A stretch of DNA of 64,000 nt from Allomyces macrogynus ATCC 38327 (GCA_000151295.1 GG745345.1:922733-986732); one strand, 5' to 3'. Positions 1 to 11,605 are shown, counted from the first letter of the stretch. Made by a program: numbers and translations. The notes: a model not told the origin generated them from the sequence alone.

Positions 1-270
1 CAGTCGGCCGCGGGTGATGATGGTCGCGAGGAGGATGCAGAGGAGGGCGAGGAAAGGGAGGACGATGATGCCGACGGGGCGGCGAGCGGTTCTGACGACG
101 ATGGGAATGCGGAATCGGGGCCAACGGTGACGCAGGAGCGCGCAGCCACGGCGCTCAAGGTTCTGACCGTCACGATTGCCGAGACGCTGCAAATGGTCCT
201 GCGCGCGTGGTCGAATGTGTCGACCGTGACGACATGCATGTCGCGAGACGCGCTTGGTATGGCGGCTCAT
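1..270 (-). CDS. Type II membrane protein, N-terminal part (runs off left edge)
   Basis: An ATG at 270-268 opens a frame with no stop to base 1 (90 codons). The first about 60 residues are rich in Arg and His. They are followed by one strongly hydrophobic stretch, PVGIIVLPFLALLCILLATI, bounded by basic residues. This is the layout of a type II (signal-anchor) membrane protein, such as many Golgi enzymes, but no catalytic domain lies in the window. Third codon positions in the hydrophobic part are almost all C, as in the confirmed genes here. The opposite strand is also open and would give an acidic peptide, so the call is an inference. Confidence 0.45.
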   Translation of the reverse strand, partial: MSRHTKRVSRHACRHGRHIRPRAQDHLQRLGNRDGQNLERRGCALLRHRWPRFRIPIVVRTARRPVGIIVLPFLALLCILLATIITRGRL

Positions 271-957
271 TGGTTTGGTGTCGACTGCCGGCCAACTTTG
301 AGCAGCGTCAGATTTATTATAATTCAATTTTTCTTGGGTAAATGGCTGAGCGCCGACATGTGGATTGCTCACGGTGGAAAAAATAGACGCACGAGGTGGA
401 GTTTGAGCTGGGGACTTTCACCAAGGCCTGTCTTGCGTGGCCCAGAGTGACGATTTTCCAGAGTGATGGTCGCAACACCCTCACTTTGGAGGGAACCCAA
501 TGCACTGTTTGTCCTTGAACTGACGATGGTGGCCCGGCGCGCGAGGTCGGTGTTTTGCTCGTTCTGGAGAGTGAGGGTGGGCTCTGGGCAACGCGGTCAC
601 GTTGCTCAAACCATTTTGTGTGCACGTCTCTCAAGTTGCGCACTGGCACCAATTTGCTCGTCTTCCTGGCGCAGCTCGGACGTCCGTGGAAAATCAGCCG
701 CGACGTGAAGTCGCGACTAGACGGGTAAGCAAACCCGGCCGGTACCGGTCGCGATCTCGTTGCTCAGCGGAAAACGACCTCCAAGTGTGTCAGAAACGCA
801 ACGACATTTAATCGCAAACTACCTAAACCGAATGTGGTATTGCATCCCTCCCTTCTCCACCCGACGGCACGTCGCTCTCGCCGCGACCTCGCAACAGAAA
901 CGATCAACACCGCTTGCGCGCCCCAATGTGCGCTATTGGTCCGCGCACCCTCGAACC
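271..957. other. Intergenic region, leftward promoter side
   Basis: No supported gene. It separates the start of the left-edge gene from the 3' end of the lectin-like gene. It holds one exact copy (591-605) of the 15-mer ACGCGGTCACGTTGC, which recurs at 3157 and 4390. Confidence 0.5.
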
Positions 958-2345
958 TTAGAGCTCCGACCGGCGCACGACGCCCGGCAGCTTGCACAGG
1001 TAGAGCCGGTTCTTGTTGATTTCCTCGGGCACGACAACGGCGCCCGCGCCCGATTGCGACCCCGTGGCCAAGACGAGGTGCTGGTTCGAGTGCTCCTCCC
1101 AGCCATCAATCCAGACCTCGGCGTTGGCGCCCGCGGCAGCGAACGCGAGCCGTGACGCCGTCTGGAACTCGTCGAGCCGCTGGGCGCTCAGAAGCGCGAG
1201 CGTGGCCGTCCCGCCGAGCCCCTTCGTGCACATGGTCGCCGCCGACGTCGACGGGCCCGCGGGCCCGACCACGGCCAAATCGCCCGACTGCTGTGAGATC
1301 GTCGCGGGCGGGGTCGCACCGCCCACCGCCGGCTGGCAGAGCGGGTAGTGCGCAGCCGTCACGAGCGTGATGCCGCCGTTGTAGATCGTGCCCGCCGCGT
1401 CCTTGCGCACCGTCAGCTGCAGGTTCGAGCCGGCGTACGAGTCGCCGTTCCAGGAGCCAATAATGACGGCGTCGGTCGGGTTCAGCGACAGCGACGTGTC
1501 CTTGCCAACAGCCTTGACCACGGCCGCCCAGTTGGCCGCTGTCACGGCCGCGAGTTCCATGCCGCGAGCCGCACACGCTGCAGCGGCATCGGCGCGCGTC
1601 GAGACGCGGCCATTGGTCGTGACGACAGTGAGCTCGTTGGGCGTCGACAGCGCCGGGTCAACGTACTAGCCGTGCATGGCGATCAAGTCCAGAACGTCAG
1701 TCAACATGCGTCACGTCGGCTCGCATCAAGATGCGCCGCCCATTATGCCAAAGACGAACGAGGTCCACGAAAAGGATCTGTACCGCCCCAGTCCCCAACT
1801 TAATGAACGCGTCAAGAACCCCCTTCACGACCTTAGCAGCCGTGATCTTGACCGTGTAGTAGCTGCCCGGGATAGTCTTGCCCGACAAAGAGAACGAGCC
1901 ATGCGAGAACTCGGTCCTGGCCAGCGCCTTGTCGGGGGACGACCCGACGCCGTCACTGCACGACTGCGACTCGACCGGGGTCGACGTGAGCCCTATCAAA
2001 CAGAAACAAACAAAAAAGACCGTGTGCGTCAGATCAGGCCGAACGGCACGGGCAGCGCGCAGGCGCAGGCGTGGGTTGCGTGCCTTGGTTAACGCCATCA
2101 ATCGATACGGTCATCTGATCGCCGGGACAAAACGCGTCGGTGATCACCACATGGCCCGGTACCGACAAATACACCTTGTACTCGACGTAGTCGTTAACGT
2201 CCTTCAGTTTGAAGCTGGTCCATTCGTTGAGCGTGGAAAGGGAGATGGGGCTGCCAGGAATAGCAAGCGCCGGACTGGCCGCCGCGAGCGCGAGCAAAGT
2301 GACGGCCAGCAGGAACGCGAAGACGCTGCGGGTCGACAGGGCCAT
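958..2345 (-). CDS. Secreted beta-sandwich plus double C-type-lectin-like protein
   Basis: Three exons: 2345-2084, 1992-1832 and 1665-958 (about 376 residues). A signal peptide (MALSTRSVFAFLLAVTLLAL, cut near ALA) is followed by a beta-sandwich module with the signature VITDAFCPGDQ and GLTSTP. That pattern is shared with secreted fungal proteins and bacterial PEP-CTERM proteins. Two lectin-like repeats follow. The first has ANW, a SWNGDSY core and PLCQ; the second has EVWIDGWEE, LVLATGS and LYLCK. Intron 1 sits at the same phase-1 site as in the paralogues at 13623 and 15179, but its donor is GC (GCACGC). The intron 2 donor is uncertain: 1831 (GTCGTG) matches the paralogues, 1783 (GTACAG) would add 16 residues, and both keep frame. 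A role in cell-surface or wall carbohydrate binding is inferred. Confidence 0.8.
1993..2083 (-). other. GC-AG intron
   Basis: The paralogues at 13623 and 15179 have a phase-1 intron between the lysine of DKG and LTSTP, with donors GTGCGT and GTACGT. Here the equivalent junction reads CAAG then GCACGC, with a good acceptor TTGATAG. No GT lies at the required place and phase. Confidence 0.7.
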
Positions 2346-2458
2346 GATGGGAATTGGGCGACGGGGAGCACGGCGAGAGCGGGCGAGTGCGGGCGAGAGC
2401 GGGGCGGACAAGACTGCAGCGCTGCAGAGAGCTGCCGGTGGGCGGCAGGGGTGCTCGA

Positions 2459-2465
2459 ATTTATA
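2459..2465 (-). promoter_or_regulatory. TATA box of the lectin-like gene
   Basis: On the minus strand the sequence is CTATAAATTCG, about 114 bp upstream of the ATG at 2345. The paralogues have TATA motifs at similar distances. Confidence 0.55.
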
Positions 2466-3653
2466 GTGGGCGCGCAGAGGAGTGCGCGGACGCACCCAAC
2501 GCGTGGGCCATTGTTGGTCGTGCGCGAGTCGGTGCGTGCACGCGTGCGTGTGGAAAATGAAAGGGAGCTGTGGGAATGTGAGCGGGAGACAAGTGTGCAG
2601 CCGCTGGTGCGAGACGCGCCGCGCACCCACCTGGAGTTGCGCCGCGCACCTGCTCGAGCCGTGTGCATTAACGCCGGCGCGCTGTGCGCTTTCACGGCCA
2701 ACACCGGCGCAGTTATGTTGTTGCGCCACATGTCCGCTTGTTTCGACCGCTCCAGAGGAAGGAATGTCAAGGCATGCCTCTCGCAAGACTTTGCCCGATC
2801 GCTGCAAGGCCGCGAGTGGACCCAGGTCGTGGTAGATCAGGGTGGCCGCAATCGCGTCGTCTCCTGGATCCCGCCGTTCCCTGGAAAAAATTAATGGATG
2901 AAAGAACCAGGTCCGGCGTAAGGGTTGCCTCGCAAAGCGATCGACACGCGTTCAGTGCGAATTCGATGATCAGTCGTCGCGGCCGGGATTCTGGCGCTGC
3001 TGCGCGCGTGCCGTGGTGCGCAGGTCAATCGTGGTGGGAAGTTGGGCGGGAGACGTCGCGGTCATTGCTTTTGCGGTGGGAGACGGGCCTCAGCGGTGGG
3101 ATACATGCTGCAGCTGGTGCTCTGGTGCCCAAGGCCAGAGAAAAAGAGACACGGTGACGCGGTCACGTTGCAGGCCACGATGATCGATGCCAGTGCGACA
3201 GGGACCATCCACCTCGTTCACGTCGAGAGGAACCACCACCAAGTCCGTTGGAGACCGGCGACCAATCGAAGACCGGATTTTATGTCGATCAGCCCGTGCG
3301 CGACGGGTTGAGTGGGCCAAGGTTGAACGGCAAGGTTGGACACAGCGTCGGATCGTGCAATGGAAGTCGAGGAACACGGAGAGTGCATCAGTGGCAGAGA
3401 CGGGGAGATCCATGCACGGTGTGATGGCCGAAGCGATGCGGTCACGGAGTGTTTTAAAGCCTGTAGTGGTGCTCTGAGTGGAGGAGGAGGACCTGCAGGG
3501 CGAGCACAAAGGAACCGAAAGTCGCCCAAACTTCAGGAATCATCAACATGTTTTAGAGAACAAACTGGACAACTCTCGCCTCGGTATCGGAGAGCCCAGC
3601 AAATACGGTTTCGAAAACAGGGAGGGAGGGGAGGGGGAGGGGGGTGGGGATAA
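2466..3653. other. Intergenic region
   Basis: No gene supported on either strand. Open frames here lack conserved motifs and are explained by high GC. It contains the second exact copy of ACGCGGTCACGTTGC at 3157-3171 and a G-rich run near 3622-3650. Confidence 0.5.
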
Positions 3654-4215
3654 TCACGAGACAGGAAGTTTGAGAACGATGCGAGCTGGTGCCGGGGCCT
3701 TCGACTTGCTGCACAAGTAGAGCTTGTTGCCGTTCGCGTCCTCGGGCAAGACGGCCGACCCGATGCCCGCGGACCCGGTCGCCAGCACCAGCGCGCCGTT
3801 GTCCATTTCCTCCCACCGGGCAATCCACACTTGCACATTGGCGCCGGCCGCGCTGAACGCGAGGACGCCGTCTTGAACTCATCCGGACGCGCGCCGCTCA
3901 AAATCGCCCGTGCAAAGTCCGACCCGAGCGCTTTGCTGCACGTGCTCTCGCCCGACATGAGGCTCTCGGCGGGGCTGACGACGGCCATGTCGCCACTGCG
4001 CTGCAGGACCGTGGGCGTGCCCGGGAGCGGCGCCGGCTTGGGCGGCTGCACAGTGGGTACCGCGGCACCGTGACGAGCGTGATCCCGCCATTGGAGACAG
4101 CGCCCGTCGCCGCGTCCTTGCGCACGCCCAACTGCAGGTTCGAGTCGCCGTACGAGTCGCCATTCCAGGTGCCAATGATCACGGCGTCGGTCGGGTTCAG
4201 CGATCGTGTCCCAGT
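3654..4215 (-). pseudogene. Broken paralogue of the double-lectin secreted gene
   Basis: Parts of all three frames align in order with exon 3 of the gene at 958-1665. GTWNGDSYGDSNLQLGV to YPLC lies at about 4182-4040. LQRSGDMAVVSPA to PDEFKTAS lies at about 4035-3875. VQVWIARWEE to LATGSAGIG and NKLYLC ends at a stop at 3654. At least two single-base-type frame breaks (near 4045 and 3870) and a further break near 4205 separate the blocks. The signal peptide and beta-sandwich exons are missing. Sequencing error could explain one break, but not the absent 5' exons. Confidence 0.75.
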
Positions 4216-5083
4216 TGGAAACTGGCGCGACGTGCACGTCTGGCCGGGGGTGCTTGCAGCAGTGACTTGGTCGCATCGGGGGCGGCTCGACGGCGTGAGA
4301 ATCGTGGCGTGCAGCCGCGGCGAGGTGGGCGGTGAGCGCGAGCACCGGTTGGCGGGAGAGGTGGCGGACAGCGTGCGCGACGCTGGGCGACGCGGTCACG
4401 TTGCGCTGCGTGACGCGTAGCCGTGATCGGCAGGGACCGCTTCGTGGGGCGCCACGCTCGGATTGGCGCAATCCTGGATTCGCCTCGCATTGGCCCTGAA
4501 GTCTGGACCAGCAGGCTGCCGGCCTGAAAGGCCGAATCACGCCTCACGGCTCTTGCCAAATCCCATTTCCCACGCTCGCCTTGGCCTTTTCGGCGCGCCG
4601 CCCAACCAGCGCCAGCTGCGCGCGAAAACCACCCAGCCCACACACCAACGCCAACCTCCCCACGCCAATAAACCTCGGCCAGACTCCGACCACGCCGCGC
4701 CCGCCGCCGCCAGCACGCTCGCTCTCTCTCGTGCTGCCCGTGCCCGCTCTCTCTCAAGCCTGTGCCGCCTGCCTGCCCGCTCGCTCTGGTTGCTGCCGCT
4801 GCTGCTGCTGTCCACACCGCCGCTTCTCTTGCCGGCCTCTGCCTCTGCCTGCTCGCCGACGCCCTCGCCGCCACCGCAACCGGATTCCTGCCGCGCCGCC
4901 TGCCTGCTTGCCTCGCGCTCGCCTCGTGCCGAACCACTGCCGACCGACCTGCCGCCGTCTCGGTTGATTGATCCCCCGTTCGCGCTTGTGCTCGCGACCC
5001 AAGTCGCTCTTGCCTCTCTCCCCACCGGTCTCACCCTCACGCCCGCCCGCCCACGCACGCACGCGTGATCCTTCTCGCCCAAG
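4216..5083. promoter_or_regulatory. Upstream region of the sugar-phosphate transporter gene
   Basis: No gene supported. The 3' half is C-rich on the plus strand (pyrimidine tracts of a probable promoter and 5' UTR). It contains the third exact copy of ACGCGGTCACGTTGC at 4390-4404, 680 bp before the transporter start codon. Confidence 0.4.
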
Positions 5084-6241
5084 ATGGCCGCCGAAAAGCG
5101 CTTCCACCCGTCGGTCTACATTGCCGTCTGGATCTTCTTCTCGTCGTCGGTCATTCTCTACAACAAGTACATTCTGTCGACGCTCGACTTTGCGTTCCCG
5201 GTCTTCTTGACGACATGGCATCTCGTCTTTGCCACCATCGTCACGCGCATTCTCAAGTCGCGCACCAACTTGCTGCCCGCTGCTAAGAACTCGACCATGA
5301 CCTGGACCAAGTACATGCGCTCAGTCGTGCCGATTGGCCTTTTCTTCTCCGGCTCGCTGATTTTCAACAACATTGCCTACCTCTACCTGTCGGGTACGTT
5401 CTCTCTTGCAATCTTTTGGCCTAGCGAGTTGCACGCGCGCGCGCTCTTTCTCTAGAGCCCGTGCTCGTGGTCGTGTTCGGAGCCGTCGCGGCTGAGGTGG
5501 TCGCTGGCCCAGATCGCCTCCCTTTTCCCACGCTCAGACCAAAATGAACTGACCACTCTTCACGTGCCTCGTGCCTCCCTTCCCGTACCTCCACCAGTCT
5601 CGTTCATCCAAATGCTCAAAGCCACGACGCCGATTGTCGTCTTGACGCTCTCGTTTGCGACGGGTCTCAAGGAGCCCAACATGCAGCTCTTCCTGAACGT
5701 GCTCGGCGTGGTCGTGGGCGTGGTCATTGCCTCGATTGGCGAGATCCAATTCGTGTTTATCGGGTTCGCGTGCCAAGCGGCCGGCATCTTGTTTGAGTCG
5801 GCGCGCCTGGTCCTCGTCCAAAAGCTCATGACCGAGCAAATGGACCCGCTCTCGTCGCTCTACTTCTTTGCGCCCGTCTGCGCCGTCTTCAACGGCATTG
5901 TCTTCCTGTTCAAGGAGTACCCGACCATGACCTGGGCCGATATCGAGGGTCTCGGCGCGTTTACGCTGCTGTCGAACGCCTCGGTTGCGCTGCTGCTCAA
6001 CTTTGCCGTGGTCTTCCTGATTGGGTGCACGTCGTCGCTCGTGCTCACGCTCTCGGGCGTGCTCAAGGACCTGATCTTGATTGTTCTGTCGATGGTCCTG
6101 TTTGGGTCGGTCACGACGCTCACGCAGGTCGTTGGGTACGGGATCGCGCTCACGTTCCTCGTCCGGTACAAGACGCTCTCGATCAACTGGAAGACCGAGT
6201 ACCAGCGGATCATGGGCCAGGACAAGGCCCTGCCCAAGTAG
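5084..6241 (+). CDS. Nucleotide-sugar / triose-phosphate transporter family protein
   Basis: Two exons, 5084-5393 and 5598-6241, give 317 residues. The 204-nt intron has donor GTACGT and acceptor CCACCAG. Splicing restores YLYLSVSFIQMLKATTP, the classic family segment. The protein is a small drug/metabolite-transporter-type carrier with about ten predicted membrane helices and a short lysine-bearing tail. Motifs include ILYNKYILSTLDFAFPVFLT near the start and the LTLSGVLKDLILI helix near the end. It most resembles the fungal triose-phosphate-transporter (DUF250) branch, which sits in Golgi or ER membranes and exchanges nucleotide sugars. Substrate cannot be assigned from sequence. Confidence 0.93.
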
Positions 6242-7044
6242 AGAGGGTCGAGTCGCGGCCCTGGGTCGCGGCTTGCCGTGTTGTTTGCGTTTTGGATTTG
6301 GATTTCTTGGCTTTTGCGTTTGGTGCTCATGTTTTTTTTGGTTCGGCTCTCGGTGTGCGGCGTGGTTCAGTGTGCGCGTCTCCTCCACCCACACGGTGGA
6401 CGGGCGCGGGCACCAAGTGCTCCCGTATCTCGTTGTTCGTCTCCTCTCTACCCTACCCCTCCCGCACGATCCATCTTTTTACAGACCAATGTATCTTTGG
6501 TGACGAACTGCGTGTTGACCTAGGCTGAGTTCCACTTCTCGGCGCATGCTGCGCTGTACTTGTTCCTCTTTGCACCTCCCAAGCGCGACAGACGCGCGGT
6601 GTGCGGCCGACCGTACGGGCTGATGAGAACCGATTACGGGCTCAATCCTTGGCACTCGACCGTCCCCCGCACTCGCCGTCGTGGGGCGCGAGACGAACAC
6701 TGATTACAAACTCGGCGAGCCTTTTTTGAGGGACAGCCCTCGGCCCGTAACGCGAGCCTTCACCGCACACGTTTGGATCTGCTCCCCATCGTTGGGTGGG
6801 GTTGACAATCCTGTCTTGACTCTGAGTGGATATCCAGGATTGTCGGTACATGGGAATCTTGCTGACGTGCATCCAGAGATCGGGTGCACGGCCCGTTTCC
6901 ACGGAAAACAGGGTGGACAAGACACGCACCCGCATCACATTCACCATCGCCACGGGACCAGTCCACGATAATCAACACCAAAATCCAATTTTCCCTCGCG
7001 GCCACCTTCCCGGTCGCCCAGTCTCCACGCTCCAGTCCGAATCC
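6242..7044. other. Intergenic region between convergent genes
   Basis: 3' flanks of the transporter (plus) and the large membrane protein (minus). It has T-rich stretches just after 6241 that fit a polyadenylation region. No gene seen. Confidence 0.5.
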
Positions 7045-10015
7045 TCACTGGCACATCCGCCACACACTCGCCTCCCGCCGGGCAGCACCCGCACCACACG
7101 TCACGACCACCGCGCGCGGTCCGCCCGATCCCAATCCCGCCCCTCCCCCAACGACACTCTCATCCTCCTCCCCATCCACCTCATCCCCACGCGCGTACAC
7201 CGCAACCCCATCCGTCCCCGCATCCACGATCCAGTACACGACTCCGCCCATCCGGACAGACGCGCCGTGCACGTACTCGACTGGCCCGTGCGGTAACGCG
7301 AGTGTGCGGTGCAGGAACGACGCGGGTGTGCGCGCGGCCGCACGCGCGTAGGCCCGCGCGTGCGCGGTCGGGTCCCTGCCGAGTCGGACGGCAATGACGC
7401 GCAGCACCGTCGACGGGCGGGACGCCGAGGCGCGAGGTGGTTGCGCGACGGCCCAGGATCGAGCGACGCGGCCGAGCACCGACGGCCGCGGTACGTCAGC
7501 GTCGGAACCGGACGCGCCACTGCCGAGCGGGACGGGACGTTCTTGGTCGGTCGGTCCCGCACTTGCGGTCCTCGTCGAATCGGGATCAATCGGGTTGGCG
7601 AGCGCCGGCGGATCCACGACCCGCGCTCCCTCCGGCACCTCGGCGCGCGCGATTCGTAATATCTCGACCGCGCACATTTCGATCTCGTCGACACCAGCAC
7701 ACTCGGAATTCGCGGCGGCCGCGACGAGTTCCGCTGCGGGTCTCGACAGGGCCACGACGTTGTCATTCGCGAACCGCACATACCATACCTTGTTCGGATG
7801 CAGGCCGTCGACCGCCGCCGCGACTTGTGCGGGCACCCACGCAATGTCGGCGCTCGAAACAAGAACCCACGCGGCGTTCGACGCACGGGTCAGTGCGAGG
7901 GCGACGGCGTGAGGGGCGGAAGTGTTCCGCGCGGGCACCCATGCGCGCAGGACGCCGTGGTATTGCGCGTGCAAGAACGCGCGCGTCGCGAGCGGGATGC
8001 CCGTGGTTCCCGAAGTGGGGAGGACGGCGGCGGCGAGGTGCGCGGCGCGGACGCCGTACGCGGGGTGCGACCGACGGTGCGTCCGCGGCGGCGACTGCAT
8101 GTTGGGTTCGGAAAATGGTGGGACTTGCACGAGCACACGGTCGGCGGTGGAAGTGGAGTCCTTGCGCGACACAGCGTGCACGCCCGTCGCACGCGCGTCC
8201 GGCAGCAGCACGACGTGCATGACCTTGTCGCCATCCTCAGCGGTCGCCCACGGTTTCGCTGCACGCGTCCACTCGTTCGCTGCTGCCATCCCGCCAAGCA
8301 CCCCGCGCGTCACGCGCACGTCCTCAACGTAACTCCCGACCACGACGAGCGCGACCACCCCCGCGCCAACCCACGCGTACTTCCTGACCACCACGCGCCA
8401 CGCCTTCCCCTTCGCACCACTCATCCGCCCGACCCCCGGCGACTGCCCCGCGGCTTCGCGATCAAAGTACGCCGCGGCCCCGACCGCCGCCGACTCGGCC
8501 GCCGCCGGCATCGGCGGCCACAGCGCGACCCTGAGAAACACGAAAACTTGGAACGCGAGCGTCGCGTACAGTCCCAACCAAGCCGGTGGGATCCGAGCCG
8601 CCGCGATGAGGGTCGTGGACGCGATAATGGCGATGAAATCATGGACCAAGTGCACAAGCGCGTGTCGCGCGAGTCGGCCGCGCGTGTACCGCGTGCGGGT
8701 CGGGCCTGACGCGGTCGCGAGCCAGGGGGCGTCGTCGGTGGCGGTGGTCGGCGAAGGGGGGAAGTGGAAGGTGGGGGTCGGGTGCAGGGAGAGGGTGACA
8801 AAGGCCAGGAGCGGGGCGAGGGGGGACGAGACGAGGTATTCGAGGTCGAAGGATGGCCAGTCGTGCCATGTCGCGAAGAGGGTTGTGATCAGGACGGCGA
8901 TCAGCGTACGGGTGATGCTGGATGGCCGCGTGGTGGTGATGTGGAGAAAGGAGGAGGAGAGGAGTCGGCGTGCGAGGAGGGCTACGAGGCTTGCGATGGA
9001 GGCGGCGACGACGCTGTCGTGTGCGGTGGGAAGGAAGCCGGTGGACCAGGCGATGCCGAGGACGGTTAGAAGGAGGGTCGCGTGGAGGTGGTTGGCGAGC
9101 TCGATGCCCGTGAACGAGATCTGCGGGAAATGGCGCGTCAGTTGGAACGAAACGAGGGAGGACACTCATGGTGGAGGATAAACGGACCTTTCCAAGGACC
9201 AATCCGAGCACATTCCCAAACGTCACGGCACGCGTCCACGCAAGCGTTTCGAGTGCCTCGAGCGCACCCGCCACGACCATTCCACCCAGGTACGCCAACT
9301 TCTCGTGTACTTCAGGTGCAATCGTGACCATATTCCCGCTGCCGCCATGGTCTTTGTCGTTCTCCACCGCATCCTTGGTCGTCGCGTTCAACTTGGCGTC
9401 CATCATCGACGGCAACAGGCTCACCGTCGACGCCTCGCGCGTGTGTCCTCCATTCAACTCTGCATCCGCGCGCGTTTCCGAGACCGCCGATCGCACGACC
9501 GACCCGACGAGCCGCAACACGAGCGCGAGCGTGGCCACGATCCCCGAAAACGGCAAGGCTTGCACGGCCTGGTGTACCGCGAGTACGGCCGCGACCCCGA
9601 TGGCAATCCTCGCCCACTCATCGAACGTGGCCAAATCCGCAGAAAACACGCCGTGCCAGCGGGGTCCCACGGCAACGGGCCCATCGTGCTCGTTACTCGT
9701 CAGTGCATCAACGAGCGTATCCGCAAGCGACGCCGCGGCACTCGGCTGTCGCGACCGTCCTGTAGCGACGAGCGGTGGGGACGTGGCGGTCGGTGGCGGC
9801 GGCGAATTCGATCGGGCGAGCGCCACGTTCACGGACGCACGGCGGCTTCGTGCGCCGGACCGGGAGGCTGGGTGGAAGCTGGCCGACCGGGCAGATGGGT
9901 GGAAACTTGCGGAACGCGTGATGCTGGATGAAGTGGGTGGGGGTGGCGGTGGGGCGTCGCCGCGCGCGACGGCGGCGAGGCCGTGCTGCAGCGAAATGGC
10001 GCGGCGCATGGCCAT
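7045..10015 (-). CDS. Large multi-pass membrane protein of unknown function
   Basis: Two exons, 10015-9188 and 9120-7045, give 967 residues. The 67-nt intron (donor GTCCGT, acceptor CCCGCAG) joins LGLVLGK to ISFTGIELANHLH in frame. The start has a good context, CACCATGG. Residues 1-100 are a Pro/Ser-rich disordered region with the repeat RSASFHP. Then come at least eight hydrophobic helices (for example IAIGVAAVLAVHQAV, LLLTVLGIAWSTGFL and VGAGVVALVVVGSYV). The C-terminal about 400 residues form a soluble domain with few recognizable motifs, although KVWYVRFANDNVVALS looks globular. I recognise no family. It is divergently placed against TPI, sharing a 526-bp promoter region. Confidence 0.8.
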
Positions 10016-10541
10016 GGTGCGTGCGGGCGGGCGCTCGGTTCGGGTCCTTGGGTGCTGTGGAGAGAAGGGGCTGAGCGAGCAGAGGATCGTAGTGAGCGGT
10101 GATCAGCGATCAGCGATCAGCGACAGGAGAAGACGAAGAAGGCAGCGGCGGTGGGACGTGAGGTTGGCCAGCAAAACGTGACCGCGCTGCGTTGCTTCTG
10201 CACGATGCACGCGCGAGTGACGTGGAATGCAATTTGGGTGGGATCAGCAGTGCGATTGGGGCCGATTGGCGTGACAGGTGCTGCACCTTGCCGCGCTCCG
10301 AGACGCGCCGCGCGGGGCGCCCACCAACAATTGAGAGCCAACGCCCAAAACGCCCAACACGAGCGACAAGACGCGGCGTGCATGATTGCGCTCCGGTGAT
10401 GCCAGCCGGAGGACCCACTCCGTGCGTGAACGACCCACCAGGCCCATAAATACGCGGCACGCCCGCGAGCCGTGCCTTTGCTCTCAACGCGCCCCTGCAG
10501 CTCCACGTTCAACACCACCAACACCAACCCAACCAGCAACC
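10016..10541. promoter_or_regulatory. Shared promoter region, unknown membrane protein / TPI
   Basis: Divergent start codons at 10015 (minus) and 10542 (plus). Features are three tandem copies of GATCAGC near 10099-10121, a near copy (inverted, 10174-10188) of the CGCGGTCACGTT motif, and CATAAATA at 10445-10452, about 90 bp before the TPI ATG, a likely TATA element. Confidence 0.5.
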
Positions 10542-11110
10542 ATGTCGCGCCAGTTCTTTGTCGGTGGTTTGTACCCGTCTTTACCACGATCACCATGTCC
10601 GCGAGATCCGACGCGTCCTGACGCGCCCACCATGCTCTGCTCCGCGTAGGCAACTGGAAGATGAACGGGACGACCGCGTCCAACGAGGCCCTGATCGAGA
10701 CGCTCAACGGCGCCGAGATCCCCGAGGACGTCGACGTGGTCGTGGCCCCACCCGCCATCTACCTCGAGTCGGTCCGCAAGGCCCTTTCGCCGCGCATTGC
10801 CGTTTCGGCGCAAAACTGCTACCACGCGCAGTCCGGTGCCTTCACGGGCGAACTCGCGCCGGCGATGCTCGCCGACTTGGGCATCACCTGGACGCTGCAA
10901 GGCCACTCGGAGCGCCGCGAGTACTTCCACGAGTCGTCCGAGTTTGTTGCCAAGAAGACCAAGTTTGCGATTGAGCATGGCATCAAGGTGATTGCCTGCA
11001 TTGGCGAAAAGCTCGCCGAGCGCGAGGACGGGACCACGTTTGATGTCTGCGCCGCGCAGCTCGCGCCGATTGCCGAGGCCCTCTCGGCCGAGCAGTGGGC
11101 CGATGTCGTG

Positions 11111-11141
<31 letters not shown>

Positions 11142-11374
11142 CCGGTAAGGTGGCCACGCCCGACCAGGCGCAGGAAGTGCACGCCTACATTCGCGCCTGG
11201 CTTGCCGAGAACGTGAGCGCCGAGGTCGCCGAGGCCACGCGCATTATTTACGGCGGGTCGGTCAACGGCAAGAACTGCAACGAGCTCGCCGGGCAGCCGG
11301 ATATCGATGGGTTCCTGGTCGGCGGCGCCTCTCTCAAGCCCGAGTTTGTTAACATTATCGCGGCGCGCGCGTAA
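10542..11374 (+). CDS. TPI1: Triosephosphate isomerase
   Basis: Two exons, 10542-10566 and 10650-11374, give 249 residues, the normal length. The 83-nt intron splits the active-site segment, and splicing gives FVGGNWKMNG. Catalytic residues are all present: Lys12 in NWKMNG, His94 in QGHSERR and Glu166 in AYEPVWAIGTGK. The phosphate-binding GGSV and GGASLKP near the end are also intact. The cytosolic enzyme interconverts dihydroxyacetone phosphate and glyceraldehyde 3-phosphate in glycolysis and gluconeogenesis. A start-proximal intron is notable because the 8-residue first exon has no function on its own. Confidence 0.98.
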
Positions 11375-11605
11375 GCGATGGAGAAGCGTTGGTGACGGTG
11401 GCGCGGCTTGGGGTGGGGCCGCCAATCGTGTTCATACTTGGAACCCTCCCGAATAGCTATATTTGATTCTCGCATCCGTCGTGATGTCGTTTGCTGCGGC
11501 TACTGGAGCGGCAAAGGAGCCTGCTCGCTCCCTGTTCAGATTGAAAAGTCAGCACCCGCGCCAACCGTTGAAAAAAAAAACCATCCATTTCATTCCTTAC
11601 CGCGG

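Noticed and set aside
1..450. Plus-strand open frame giving an acidic protein at the left edge
   Set aside because: The start is GTG, the acidic run ends in unrelated low-information sequence, and the opposite strand offers an ATG, a membrane helix and the local codon style.
1878..2894. 338-codon plus-strand frame
   Set aside because: It is antisense to the lectin-like gene, which has a signal peptide and paralogues; high GC opens shadow frames.
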